In this document: positions 1-18,901 of the stretch, piece by piece
Layout: every line of letters begins with the position of its first letter
Numbering within the stretch: position 1 is the stretch's first letter
Assembly: GCA_914767715.1 (NCBI GenBank)
Contig: OU612073.1
Location: 23,312,001-23,376,000, forward strand
Direction: 5' to 3'
Source: Membranipora membranacea
Taxonomy: Eukaryota; Bryozoa; Gymnolaemata; Cheilostomatida; Membraniporidae
DNA: 64,000 nucleotides
Program-made: the position numbers and the translations under genes
Notes under the pieces: model-generated
Told to the model about the DNA's origin: nothing
Seen by the model: only the letters and a program-made list of their open reading frames with translations
Database searches by the model: none

Positions 1-184
1 ATTTTGAATAAGGGCGGTCATTCATGACATTGACAAAAGGTCATACAATGTGTATTATTGGACCCTAGGCTATATGAAGTAAGATTAATGTAGAAGTAAT
101 GAGAGGAAAAATCCAAGCAAATCCTGCAAAGTGCATAGACTAACTTGGATGATGTGTGCATCTGTATTGTATAGTCCTGTGTAA

Positions 185-2581
<2,397 letters not shown>

Positions 2582-2917
2582 TAAACTACCGGAGGTCCGT
2601 CCACCGCAGTCATGTTTAGCATCTCAGTGATAATTAACTAGATAACTTAGATAACAAGCTCTACTATAAACTTGATTCAAATGCTGTGTTGACATTCAAA
2701 AATTACCTTTTCATAAACTTTCAGATTCCAAGCAGTGCTGTGCTAGCAAGAAAAGGGAGGCTCTGAAATAATAATAATACCTAATGACCTAATATATATG
2801 TATATTGTTTTGTTCTATCATTATGTAGAGACGGGTTGTAATTTTGTCTTCCGCTTAGGCCCAACACCTCTCAGTTACTGATTGGTGATAATGTGGCATC
2901 AAACCTTCCTTTATTCA

Positions 2918-2998
2918 AAGCCTGTCTTGTCAAGTTATTGGTTAGTGAGATTTGGTAGGGGCAGCCCACCAAGGCGCAAAGCTTGTTAAGACAGGCTA
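2918..2998. mobile_element. Small palindromic MITE (AGCCTGTCTTG family), about 81 bp
   Basis: Ends are inverted: AGCCTGTCTTGTCAAG on the left and CTTGTTAAGACAGGCTA on the right. The flanking 9-mers CTTTATTCA and CTTGATTCT agree at 7 of 9 positions, as expected of an old target-site duplication. Three related copies lie at 29538, 36149 and 58416. It sits in the 3' flank of SFT2D. Confidence 0.6.
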
Positions 2999-3057
2999 CT
3001 TGATTCTCTACTGTAGTCTGTCATCATTCTTGTTATGATAATTATTCCTCAGTCTCA

Positions 3058-3080
3058 TATATATATATATATATATATAC
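3058..3080. repeat. (TA)n microsatellite
   Basis: An uninterrupted run of TA dinucleotides in the intergenic space between SFT2D and EIF2S3. Confidence 0.9.
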
Positions 3081-3221
3081 TGATTGTAGTATGACAGCCC
3101 TGGGGCCTTCTAAGTGTGCTCTATACATTATAATATACTATCACCATTTCATTGATCATATTAATTCTATATTTATTGAATTTTTAAATTGTTAAAACTA
3201 TTGTTATAATAAGCTGTCTCC

Positions 3222-3227
3222 AATAAA
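3222..3227 (+). promoter_or_regulatory. Candidate polyadenylation signal AATAAA for SFT2D
   Basis: Canonical hexamer about 640 bases after the SFT2D stop. On the opposite strand TTTATT (AATAAA reversed) near 3171-3176 could serve EIF2S3. The two convergent transcripts would then overlap slightly or abut here. Confidence 0.4.
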
Positions 3228-3340
3228 AAGTAAGTTGAATACACAATCCCCCAGTTTTAGTCAGACTGATAATAACGCTCCGCTGTAGAGCCTATTTTGT
3301 CAGCAGATATTGATTTCCTGTCAGCACCTCTGTATGATGA

Positions 3341-6300
3341 TTACCAATCTTCTGTAGGCTGTATATTCACTCCTCTTCTGATCTGACCCCAACCAATCAA
3401 TCTACAAAAATAAAATTTAGCAACGATAGAGATTGTTGTTATCTTGACCTGAGGGAGTAAACTAGGATTATGGTCTGAAATCTTACATAACTTGCTTGGA
3501 TATGTTAAAGGGCAACCAAGGTTTCAAACAACTTCTCATTGATGGCCATTGATTAATAGCAGATTGCACCTTCTGCATGGAGAAAAAGACAAAATATAAT
3601 TCGGATGATTATTCAGCCAGAATTCTTGTGAAACATTTCTTCAATCAGGTACTCAAACTCAGCTAAAAGAGAATACAACATAGCAGTTTCCTGTTCCTGT
3701 TCTTATTTAGCCTGTGCCCTATAATTATTACAGCAAAGTCTTGGAACCTCCCATAAACTGAAGTGTTACCCAGCTTAGAGTCAGCAACTACTTTGAGTTT
3801 TGCATCGCGTAATGCACAAAGCTGATGCTGCCCAGCACATTATTTGCTACCCATTAATGCATTGCTGCGAAACCTTGGTTGCCCTTTAAACACATCTTAG
3901 GCTATAGTATTACCCTTTTAGGCAAATGCCTTATAATTCGAGAGGTTCCTTCAATTTGAAACTGTCAAAGTCATCGTCGAGTGAGCTAGACCTAACAACA
4001 GTCTCGCTCACTCATGAAATTACATCTTGTGAGTCTGCAATTTGGGAACAAACTAGCATAATTGACGGCCCTCTGACAAATGTTATATTACTGGACTCAC
4101 CTCCAATGTCTCTCAATTCTCCTGCTGAGGGCGATTTTCTCTCCTATCTCAGTACATACAGGGTTTGTTAGTCCGATCTTAGCCAAATCTCCCTTCACAG
4201 CGAGTACACGTCCACCGCTGGACAGAGAACCAATATTCACCATCAATACCTCATTCTTACTCAGCTTCTGTACCTATAACAGAGAGAATGGAAGTACTGA
4301 TTAGGTAAGGGTATAGTGTGAGTCACATTAATGCAAAGAAAGCAACATACATTCTGGGTGGAATCGAAAAAATCTAATACTTGAGAGAAAACGAAAACAG
4401 GAACTTAGTCAATAAAATAATGGTCATGAGTTATTGATTGTGTTTCCTTGTAATCTTTTTTTTTTATATCGTTTGGAGCAATTTGGGAAGTAGGAGCAAT
4501 CAATCACTATCTCAAAGACCTCACAAAGAGCTATCCAAAATATAAGAAACCCCCTCATCATGATATTATATCAAGTTATCCCAGAACAGTTTTACAGATT
4601 GCTTTGAGATAAGGTAATTTTCTCCCAGAAAAATCACAGGAGCTCAGCTCAGGATTATAATACACAGTTAGCGAAATCAGATAGCACGACCAAACCTTCA
4701 GCATACTGCAGGTGTTAAAACCTACATAAGCTACACTAACTAGCCCCTAAAGATCCTCAGACTTAAGGCCAGGGTTGTTTAAACCGAATGTTTGCATAAC
4801 CGCGACAGAGAAAATGAAGAAGGTATAAAACCTTAACCTAAGCGTCAGCAAAGGAGGATCCTAATACGAGCCAGACCACAGGGGGACTGTGTCTTACCTT
4901 GGCAGCTTTCTTGTCTCCTTCGGTTCTCACACCCAACAATCTTCTCAGTAAGAAGTATGAGATCTCAAGCTCGGTGTATATCTCGGGCAGTGCACCTACC
5001 GCCCCTAATACCTGTCCCACCAATCTGTCAGCTCTGCATAGAGTTGGGTCAATCTTAGTACCAACACCTGTAGATAGTACAATTGAAGATGTGAGTCATC
5101 GGACACGTTTCTAAATGTTTCTAACTGTTGGTCAAGAGGTTAAGTGCCAAAAACCTTATCCATGTTTCGGTAAATTTAATTTTCCGCAAATCAATTATGA
5201 GGATTCAAAGAGGAGAGCTCATTCAGCCATACTATCACTCACACATAATATTTCTATCAGTTTTCAGTGCTTTACAAAAACTTTTGTTTGTTGGCGACAA
5301 ACGCAAATTAAATATTAGTAATGATGATGCAATAGAGAAATACAGAAAAAATGACACTCAAATTAGGTAGACTGTGAGTATGCTTACCGATCAGACCTCC
5401 AGGTACAGCATACTGCAGATCATTGTGTTCAGCAAACAAAGAGACAATCTTAGATCTCAAAGGTCTGCATGTCAGTGTACCATTAGCATCTCGGGCTACG
5501 ATTCCAGGTCGGACTTCTATCTCCTGTCCGATTTTGAGCACACCTCTGAGTATAGAACCACCAGCTACACCACCCTTAAGATCATCTACTTCTGAACCAG
5601 GCTTGTTTACATCAAATGATCGAATAACTGTTGGAGATAAAAAAGAAGATGTAATATTGTAGTAAACATATGAGATGGTGTCATGTGTGACTGGCCTATT
5701 ATACTAACTTTCTAACCCATATGTGGGATGCCAAGTGAGTTTTATTACAAAGAAATTTTTGGTGTACATTCTAATTAGGAGTGTATTGTGACATCTAGGG
5801 ACAACTCCCAAATCTCAACGTAACATGAGCAATCAAATTGTTTGTTAATGCCCGATGGGCTGCATATTTGACAAGTCATGTATATGAATTTTGTATCTAA
5901 CTAATCCATCTATTGTGAAGTAAATATCTGTAGCATGTGTGGTTAGGTCAATTGAACAGTAATAATCCTGATCTCAGAGGACTTAGAGAACAGACTAGGA
6001 GTTATAGTATCATTCTATGGTTCATTCACATAGCCTTGAAAATAGAGCCGGTATTATAAAAGAACATTCTGCGCATGCTCAGCTCTGGGCATGAGCTGAT
6101 CTCTGCAAAATTGAGTCTTGGAATTCCGAAGCCATCTGATTGGCTACCTGCTCTGGTGACATACTCCCCAAAGCGTGCGGATTTGTTATTAATAGTTATC
6201 CTCTCCTGTCATTATTAGCTGATTTTGATTGACAGTTTATGCAGGGGATATCCTATTTCCCCTTTCCAAAGTTGCAATCAGAACCCAAACTAAACTCATT

Positions 6301-9300
6301 GTTCTTGCACATGCGCAAATTCAAGTCACGCATGATGCATACTTAGCCTTACGACACCTGCTTTGTGGTAATGATAGCCAAGTTTATCAGTGATCTACAT
6401 GCCCAGTCAGATCACGAGAGTCAGTATGATATAAGAATCAATCTAGTTCATACTTATTTGTAACTCCTTGGTATACCAGTACGTTACCAGCAGAAATTTG
6501 TACTTACCGATGAGTCTGGGCTGTGAGGTGAAGTCTCGGAGAGGTATAGGGATTTTCTTACAGATATATTCACATATAACTTCTATGTTATATTTAAGCT
6601 GTGCTGATATAGGTATGATTGGTGCTCCTTCTGCTACTGTACCTATTTACCAGCAAAGGTAAAAATAAAAATTGGATCTCAATTTTTCATGATTGAAGTG
6701 GTGATTCATTCGCATTGAACTTTTGAACAGTAGAATATTATGCATTGAACTACAATAATTGTGGAAACGGAATTGCACATAAAATAACCGCCAACCCACA
6801 CTTGAGTCTGGTTACAAGTTACTAAGCATACCTTGTACGAACTTCTGTATCTGTTCAAACTGTTCTCTCGCTTGACTTTCTTTGACTAAATCTATTTTAT
6901 TCTGCAGAATGAGGATGTGCTTCAGTTTCATGATCTCTATAGCAGCTAAATGCTCAGAGGTCTGTGGCTGTGGGCATGACTCATTACCTGTATAATACAA
7001 TAAATCATAATACAATACATTATAATACAATACATTATAAAACAATACGTATATAGTACATTACACATAGTCCTGTACATGACATAGTACAAAGGTGGGC
7101 AAGACTCATTACCTGTATAATGCAATACATTATAATACAATGCAAAAACAATACCAATATAATACACATGGTCCTGACATTACATGGTACGGAGATAGGC
7201 AAGACTCATTACCTGTATAATACAATACATTACAAATTTAATACAAATATAGGACACATGATGTGTAATACATAGTACAGTGTGGGCAAAACTTATATTA
7301 CCTGTATTACATAAAATAGTCCTAAGTATGTTCTCGTTTAGATCGTGCAGCTATGTCAAGTGGTATGGTCATCATATGGTGACAAGTCTCATCAAAGCTT
7401 GTACATGGAGTTTGAACCTATTGAGACATTTATGTACATATACATGTTATTAAGTGGTTACTCAACTAGCATGGCAATAAGACCTTGTATCTCCTTAATT
7501 ACCTCAACCCCTTCAAATATCCTAATGACCAACCTGCAATAAGGAGTAAGGCGGCGTCCATGACGGCCGCACCGTTCAACATAGTGGCCATAAGAATATC
7601 GTGACCTGGGCAATCTACGAATGATACGTGTCTCTCCAGCTGGAACTTTCCTTCACATTGTCCACAGGGGAACTCGTCTGGTGTATTACTACTACAAGCT
7701 CTGTAACATCCCGGGCGTGAGCACTCAGGTCCGTTACATTTATAAATCTGTAGGAAACAAGAAATAGCGATACCACATTCCAGTAGGACAGTAGCAATCT
7801 GGACAAAAATTGAAGTTCTTCAACTCATTATGATAAGTGTAAATTATGCAGTCACTTAAGTGTTATCGTGCTTGAAAGACTTTGAGACAATGGTTTGTAT
7901 TTAAAAGTCACATTATGGGAAGAAATCTCGGCTTTCTCTCCATATTGACATTCAGCTGTATGCTTTTGTTAGTCCTGTATCTTCACAGGATTCTGTCACA
8001 GTGACTAACCTTTGCATTGGCATATCCCAGTTTGATTGTGATGTTTCTGATCAGTTCATTCTTGAACCTGACAGTCTACAAAAGAACACAAAAGATATAA
8101 TTAGAATGTGACATAAATAGACGATCTGAAAGTCTCCCATGATGATCTGGCAAGTCGATAGAAGATTTAGATATGTACTGGTCCGGAGACTGTTTCTCAT
8201 ATTTGCCACATGGATTCTTTTTTAGAATACAGATACAGGAAAGTGTTAGTAGGTGCTCAGTTCACAGCGAGCTAAACCACTAATGGATTATTTCTTCACA
8301 CTTTTTTTCTTAGTATACAGATAGATCATCATCAAATTTGAATGGTATTGGATGTCAACATGCTGTTTTCTTGACTTTGATGAAAAATATTCGATGAAAT
8401 CTCATTTGGGACTTATGAGATGAAGATAGAGGAAGGAGATTTATCTTCTCAGTCTGTTCTTACCTGTACACCTGAGATGGCTTTGACTACAGTAGATTTA
8501 CCGTGGGCTACATGACCAATAGTACCGATGTTAATAGTAGCCTGTCTACTTATAACTTCTCGTGTGAGGGGTGTAAGTTCTTCTACTTTCTGCAACGATA
8601 TAATAACAATATCAACGAATGGACAGAGTAAGTCTGTTTCAGAGGTACAGTTCAATAGGGTACCTAGCCCATAATGAATTTATAATAATATGACACCACT
8701 TTGCCTTGGTCTCAGCACTACTCTCTGCTCGGCAAGATGCCTTATGCTAACAATAAATCTGACTGGCTCAAGTATTGACTAAGTACAACTTTCAAGTCAA
8801 GTATTGTAGTCAATAAATTGTATTAATTTAAGATACTGACATTTTAAAATCTGGGACAGTTAAATTATATTATGTAAGAGCGAATAGAACACAAAAGCGA
8901 CACCAACCCGCGCAGACACCATCCGTCCATCACGTTCTATCTCCCATCGCTAAGGCGCGCGTCTGAGTAACCTAAAGTTTGGAGCGCAGGCAACACAAAG
9001 TAAACTCAATTATATGTATACAATCAGTCAAGTGAATTGAAAGGAATGCCTCATTCAATGATCATTCAAATCAACAGAGTACCATGACAAGGACCAGCAA
9101 AATGATCGCTAGTAAATGCGCAGATAATCATGTTTCCTTCCATCTAATGCTATGATTGTGATGAAAAAAGAATTTATAGAACCCAACCAAACCAATACGT
9201 TTTCCAATTTAAAAAGGGAACAAATGTTTAGTTGCAATAGTGTCAAGTGGATTATTTATCGAATGTGGTTGAGCTCTACTTAATTAAAAGCATTTTTCTC

Positions 9301-9826
9301 AGTCCTGCCTGTCCTCATAAGAATAGATGTGTTCATTACTGATAAAAAGTAGTGATGAACACATCTATTCTATCTTTATCTTGGCTACTTGAGTCTCCTC
9401 AATTAATTAGACAATTTATTTATTTATTCATTACAATCTCAGACTGACACACACACACACACACAGAGTTAGTAGTACTAGTAGTAGCAAAATCATTCTC
9501 CAAAATGTTGCAAATGATTCTGTAACTGTCACTCTTATTTAACTTAACTCACTTCATTAAAACAACAGAGCAGGTAGCAGTAGAATAAAAGAGTAGTACT
9601 AACTTAAACTAACAAACAATTACAACTAACTACAAACAAAGTCAAACACACAGACAGGGAGAATCAGATAAATAAATAAGGCAAATGAGAAAAAAAGACT
9701 AAGTAGAAGTCTTAAATATGATTGTACCTAATTCCTTTTGAGATAAATACTCTAAAAATAATAACATATACCACTTACAAGCTTTGAAACATCCTGAAAA
9801 GACAAATGAGGCTGTGAATCTGCCAT
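3341..9826 (-). CDS. EIF2S3: Eukaryotic translation initiation factor 2 subunit gamma
   Basis: Ten coding exons (complement): 9779-9826, 8464-8589, 8010-8075, 7534-7747, 6832-6987, 6508-6642, 5388-5627, 4898-5067, 4101-4273, 3341-3401. All phases agree and total 462 residues, close to the usual ~470. The N-terminus [13 protein letters not shown] resembles the animal family start. GTPase motifs are intact: P-loop GHVAHGKST (about residues 41-49), DCPGH, and NKID. A cysteine-rich insert ([17 protein letters not shown], then CGQC) lies in the zinc-knuckle region. The C-terminal domains follow ([43 protein letters not shown]). eIF2 gamma is the GTP-binding core of the complex that brings initiator Met-tRNA to the 40S ribosome. 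The intron upstream of exon 6832-6987 carries tandem copies of that exon's start. Confidence 0.96.
3505..3889. mobile_element. Non-autonomous DNA transposon with TTAA target duplication
   Basis: Perfect 17-bp inverted ends, AGGGCAACCAAGGTTTC at 3509 and its reverse complement ending at 3885, lie directly inside TTAA on both sides (3505-3508 and 3886-3889). The internal ~340 bp has no coding capacity. TTAA duplications are typical of piggyBac-type transposases, so this is a piggyBac-like MITE or solo relic, inserted in the last intron of EIF2S3. Confidence 0.75.
6066..6427 (+). repeat. Interspersed repeat copy 1 (about 360 bp)
   Basis: Starts near ATTCTGCGCATGCTCAGCTC and ends near CAGATCACGAGAGTCAG. 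The same sequence, diverged, lies in reverse orientation at 43868-44237. It sits in an EIF2S3 intron and contains no coding frame. The class is unknown; both ends carry CTGGGCATG with a nearby GATC in inverted orientation, which hints at degenerate terminal inverted repeats. Confidence 0.6.
6966..7310 (-). repeat. Tandem repeat of about 105 bp carrying copies of an EIF2S3 splice acceptor
   Basis: Four diverged units begin near 6966, 7093, 7195 and 7282. On the coding strand each holds the acceptor and first codons of the EIF2S3 exon that starts at 6987 (acceptor followed by GTAATGAG). Spacers are AT-rich (tataatacaatacatt). Only the unit nearest the exon continues into the full exon. Confidence 0.75.
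9320..9369. repeat. Short perfect hairpin
   Basis: AGAATAGATGTGTTCAT is followed after a short loop by its reverse complement ATGAACACATCTATTCT. Lies in the first intron of EIF2S3. Confidence 0.7.
9446..9466. repeat. (AC)n microsatellite
   Basis: Run of AC dinucleotides in the first intron of EIF2S3. Confidence 0.85.
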
Positions 9827-11159
9827 TGTGTTGTCTGATGAAATCCACCAGCCTGTCAATGAAAATTTTTGCTTCTACCGGAAATGAACACAGCAAGGTT
9901 GTGCATAAGCAATAGCATGCTATGATCCTGTGAAAAGATTTTGTTTTCAAAAGTTTTCATAGGAGGTTCAGAAAAATTAATTATATTTTTTTTCATGTGA
10001 TTTGGGTCAATTGTGATACAAATTAATTGATCATTTATATTTGTTGAAGTAGTCTTGAAAATTAATCCTAACCAGATCAGCACACAACTCCTAATTGATG
10101 ACAATTTCTGTGATTCTAGCACTAGATAGATCAGGGAGGGTGGGTCCCTAAATAGATTGTTTTTATTTTCATATTGCTTGTCATCAATGCTGAAGCAAAA
10201 TTATGTTGACTGTTAGAAGGCGTTATCATTTACGAGTCTGATACTAAAAGCCTTGATACCAAACACTTGGTCCCTCCGCCACCACAGAGGGAACAAACTT
10301 GTTCTACTGTGGATCTGTGCACGGCAAACGGTTGATTAAATATAAAACCGTCAAGAAATATATAGCCTTATTTCTGAACATACAGAATTGCCATTCCTGT
10401 TGGTGGCGAACCATACCTTATCAGTGTGACACCTCCGACAAGTTAAGTCAGTGGTGGTATGACGAGGTACTAATATTCAAAATTCGGGTATCCATGGTAT
10501 TGACACACGGCTTTATAGTTATTCTCCATATTCACAGTGGGAACAAACCTGTTCTACGGCCATGCCTACATCATTGAAAGCAGACAGGATAAGGGTTTAT
10601 GCCATACAGGATTATCATCTCCAGTCTGACAAAGACTCGCAGGCCAACTCATTTGAAAGTAATTGATTCATGGAAATTAGTCCGTCAACTTTCAAGTTTG
10701 CTTTCCGAAACTTATATGGGCAGGATCAACCTGTACATGTTACGGACCAAACTGAGTGGAACAATTATTACTTATCTATGCTTTAGATGCGAGCTATCTT
10801 GGTTACTTTACTGATGCAGTCAGTTCAGCATTGTTGTTTAAATCGGGACCGAAGATAGCACTGTACTACATCTTAGAAAATGATAAATAAGACTATGTAA
10901 TTTTTATATAGTCTTGGATTTGCTCCAGGACAGTCTGTTTCAATAGCTGTTGTTGGAGGAGTGTAATTTTCTTCAGTTTTTTATGTTGGTTAAAATGTTG
11001 GTTAAAGTTGCAAGTTTTTGTCTCTGTCCAAAGACTGAGAAATACAGGACTGCCTTATATCACTTGATGGAGCAAGTTTGGGTATATCAGAGTTGTCCTT
11101 CTTGACATTGACACTCCATCATATACTAGTAGGTGAAATTAACCTTACCAGTCATATAA
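9827..11159. other. Intergenic region between EIF2S3 and GAPDH
   Basis: No gene is supported here. It must hold the EIF2S3 5' UTR and promoter at its left end. Around 10264-10310 and 10546-10556 are pieces of the GAACAAAC-TTGTTC repeat family seen complete at 16732-16862. Open frames here have no recognisable domain. Confidence 0.5.
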
Positions 11160-11440
11160 TCACTATGGTTCCATGCTTCGAATTTGTGGTTCACTCCAAT
11201 TTCGAATGGTTAGAATCTAGTGGATTCTAACCGTTCCCATGATGGAAAAAACATCTGACGCAGCTGGGACTTGAACCCCAGTCTCCCGCGTGTTATCACT
11301 TTGAAGGCATTGTGTGCAAGTGCGGTAACCATTCAGCCAAAAGCTCTTTCGTCACAATTTGAAAGTGACTTTAATGTCATTTCCATGGGGCGATTACTCC
11401 CGAAATCCTTACGAAATCGCAACATGGAATCATAGTGAAT
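11160..11440 (-). mobile_element. tRNA-derived SINE-like element inside a fold-back
   Basis: On the minus strand, 11257-11353 looks like a degenerate tRNA: A box TGGCTGAATGGTTA (11326-11339), B box GGTTCAAGTCC (about 11267-11277) with a T stem CTGGG/CCCAG, and pairing GACG/CGTC ends. No clean anticodon arm was folded. Outside it, CACTATGGTTCCATG (11160) and CATGGAATCATAGTG (to about 11438) form an inverted pair. This fits a pol III-transcribed SINE or a tRNA pseudogene captured in a MITE. Confidence 0.5.
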
Positions 11441-11859
11441 GCCCCCCCAAAATCACTATGAATTGCTACATGTGGACCCTTGGGGCTTGTCAGTTTTTGA
11501 TGCTTATAATTGAGAGAATGAGAGTATGTTTAAGTTTATTCTGGTTATTATTCCCTTAGACGTATACAACATAGGTGATTTTATAGAAAAACAAAACATA
11601 GAACGCTAACATGATGGCAAACTGGGTGTAAAACCTGCAAAGGAAATCACCACAACCTACGAGTCGTTATAATCACAGATTTGTGTCACCTGAGTCACTT
11701 AGCCTAAGTGCTCCTCCTTATTTCTGATCTAATCGATAAGGAGGTGTTAGCTACACAAGCACACTGCAGTTCTACTCTAATGTTTTAGTGTTTTGATCGG
11801 GTGGTAGTGATATAGTGATACAGGTGTAGCAGTGTTTATAGCCTGGCTGAGCAGCTAGT

Positions 11860-16389
<4,530 letters not shown>

Positions 16390-16731
16390 TTATTGTCTAC
16401 AAATATGCGAAGAAATGTACGTCACAAATGTTATATTGAATTATTGATAAAAATTGAATGCTTGAAAAACTTAAATAAGTCAAAGTCATTTAAAAAGGTT
16501 ATGAAAATGGGTAAATTTCTCCGAGCTTTGCACAAAAGTACAGTGTCATGGTTATTTTCATACAGTTGCTTCTCAAGGGGAGTGGACATTCTACTTGGTG
16601 CGAATGGGTAGAGTGCTGTATTTTCAATCAGCACTGCACAGGGTATGATTATTAGACATTTTATTATGAGAATTCAGCTACCATTCATGCCGGAAGAAGG
16701 GGGGAAATTACAACTGCCATGTATATATGTG

Positions 16732-16862
16732 GAACAAGTTTGTTCCCTCCCTGTGGTTGCGGAGGGATATTGCAAACAATTGGTATCGAGGTGCCGCGCC
16801 TCGATAACAAACATTTGCAGTATCCCTCCGCAACAACAGGGAGAAACAAAATTGTTCAAGGA
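16732..16862. mobile_element. Palindromic fold-back element
   Basis: The left arm (GGAACAAGTTTGTTCCCTCC, then GGTTGCGGAGGGATA) and right arm (TATCCCTCCGCAAC, then CAAAATTGTTCA) are imperfect reverse complements of about 60 bp around a GC-rich centre (GTGCCGCGCC). A half copy is at about 10250-10310. Located just upstream of the GAPDH start codon. Confidence 0.65.
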
Positions 16863-16889
16863 TATATGTGAATTTTTGTGACGGTGACG

Positions 16890-18044
16890 TGAAAAATTGA
16901 CCTGTTATGGCAAGTGGGCTCTGTGGGATAGATTAGTGTACTGTGCTGTATGTATTTTATGTTTTTGTAAGCAACCATCATTCAACATAGTTCTAGATCT
17001 TAACTAGTAAAACTTTATTTTGTGCCAGCCAAAATAAAAACACATGTTTATGTTATCTATCCATTCAATTCAGCATGTTGTTCGTGTTATGTTACATGTA
17101 TGTATATTTAAAAATAATAATAAAAAAATTAGTAAAAAAGTAGTAGTATGTATGTATGCAACTCAACTGCAACATGAGTTGGTGAGACATCATAATGAAT
17201 GCACACATAACCCAGAAACAGGTGCATGAGAAAAAAGCTACTATGCAATATACGATTGATAACCAAAAACAAAACAAATTCCTGCTACTCACTAAATTTT
17301 GCTGCCTATCTGTTCCGTACTTTAGTAAGACTGTGCCGGTGTGCAAGCTGACGATAAGTACATGAGAGTGAGTTCATTGATCAGTCAATGAGCTCATGTT
17401 TTAGCTTATAACCCACAATATCAAGCATCTTGATCATATTCAGTATTTGATATTGTAGAACTACTGAGAACTGAAGCTAAAATAATTTATGTATTTATTG
17501 ATAGAGCTGATGCTGAAGACTAACAAGTGTCATAGGCTACTTGTTTTATGTGGACACACTTTCTCTGCTGGTTTCTGAGCAAATCTATCTAGCACACACA
17601 TACATACTTACATATCCATCATCCTTCCCCAGCCCAATGCCTGCTCCCACTCTCTCTCAGTTCTTTGTTCCAAGTCTCAACCAGTTCTATTTACTGAACA
17701 GAAATATATCTGCATAATTTACAGAGTTAGTAAGCTGTTGGTTGGCAGCTGGCATTGCAATCAATCAAATTCTTCATTCAGTCATCGATGATCGACATCA
17801 TTCATTGAACTTATTGGTTACAGCAGTATGTGCCCAAATGAATGTGTTGACTCTGTTTGGCTTAGCAATATAGGGCCCTAGGACTAAGATTTTAATCCCA
17901 GGAGACCACAGCAGGTAGAAGGCATGGCAGCAGGTAGTTGTGTAGTAGGGTAAGAAAGCTATTCCAAAGGTTGTGGGCCTGTGTGGTGGGGCTGCACTGT
18001 TGTGTAGACTTTGGGCTCTTTTCAACTCCTCCTGTTCTGCATAG
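16890..18044. other. Intergenic region between GAPDH and MRPL51, left part
   Basis: AT-rich sequence with no supported gene. Short open frames lack recognisable domains or splice-linked partners. It must contain part of the GAPDH promoter. Confidence 0.4.
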
Positions 18045-18901
18045 TTGACTTTACGGTAACTGTAAATCGCTGAACAGGCTGAACAGACTGAACAGCTGAA
18101 CAGAATTTCTCAGACTAAAATTATTTTTTGTATTTTTTTCTGTGGCTGACTATAACTTCTCAAACACATTCCTCCTAGCCAAATGATTTAGTGAGAATAA
18201 TGAGTCACTAAGTTCCTGCTGGCACCTAATATATTCGTTTTAGAGCAATCAATGATATATATTACATGTACATATCTAACCCTGAGCAGGCGTATGGCTA
18301 TTCATGTATGGCTGCTGGACAGCAATTCTCATCTTTAATTTGTCCACAAGTTTAGAATCTGGTATAGCTGACCCTCGTAAACTTTGGTCAAGCAGCGCTT
18401 GCCTGAGTTTTTTAAGGTTGTTACTGGAACTCCAATCATACGTAATGTATAAGCTGCAAGATTTTAAAGTTCATTTATGTCCTGACACTAAGCCTTATAC
18501 TGATGGCATATTGTCACAAATAGCCACGCTATGTGTTTTACCACTGATCCATAAATTCATATCAATGAGGGCAAGCAAATGAAGCCTGGAATCTGGAAAT
18601 TTTAGGAAACCAGAAATATTATCCAGCACAATGCAATCCTTTCATCTAGCCAGTCTTGACAAGCTGTGTTTGGGAAGGGGGATTGGGGTTCCTTCCATCC
18701 ATTCACTAAGTGTAAATACCCAAAAACTTACTGTGGATAAAATACTTGAAAGAAACAAAGGCAATTGCAAACTTAAAATAAGTATCCAGTAGAATATATG
18801 GAGTTGTCCAGGCTTGTGCATAAATAGTAGTCTGAGAAATTCTGTTCAGCTGTTCAGCATGTTCAGCCTGTTCAGCAATTTACAGTTACCCTTGACTTTA
18901 C
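18045..18901. mobile_element. Non-autonomous DNA transposon with about 75-bp inverted ends and 10-bp target duplication
   Basis: TTGACTTTAC occurs at 18045-18054 and 18892-18901, flanking an element of about 837 bp. The ends are long inverted repeats starting GGTAACTGTAAAT and containing several tandem GCTGAACAG-like units, then GAATTTCTCAGACTA. No transposase frame is present. A 9-11 bp duplication and long inverted ends suggest MULE-type mobilisation, but the class is inferred. Confidence 0.8.

Noticed and set aside
6626-6642. Downstream acceptor for the EIF2S3 exon at 6642
   Set aside because: Using the inner AG would delete the conserved Gly-Thr in [11 protein letters not shown]; the outer AG keeps the family sequence.
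9699-10122. Two overlapping minus-strand frames near the EIF2S3 start
   Set aside because: The first overlaps EIF2S3 exon 1 in another frame; the second has no domain or splice partners.
11257-11353. Functional tRNA gene
   Set aside because: The A and B boxes are good but no clean cloverleaf with an anticodon stem could be folded by eye, and it lies inside an inverted repeat.
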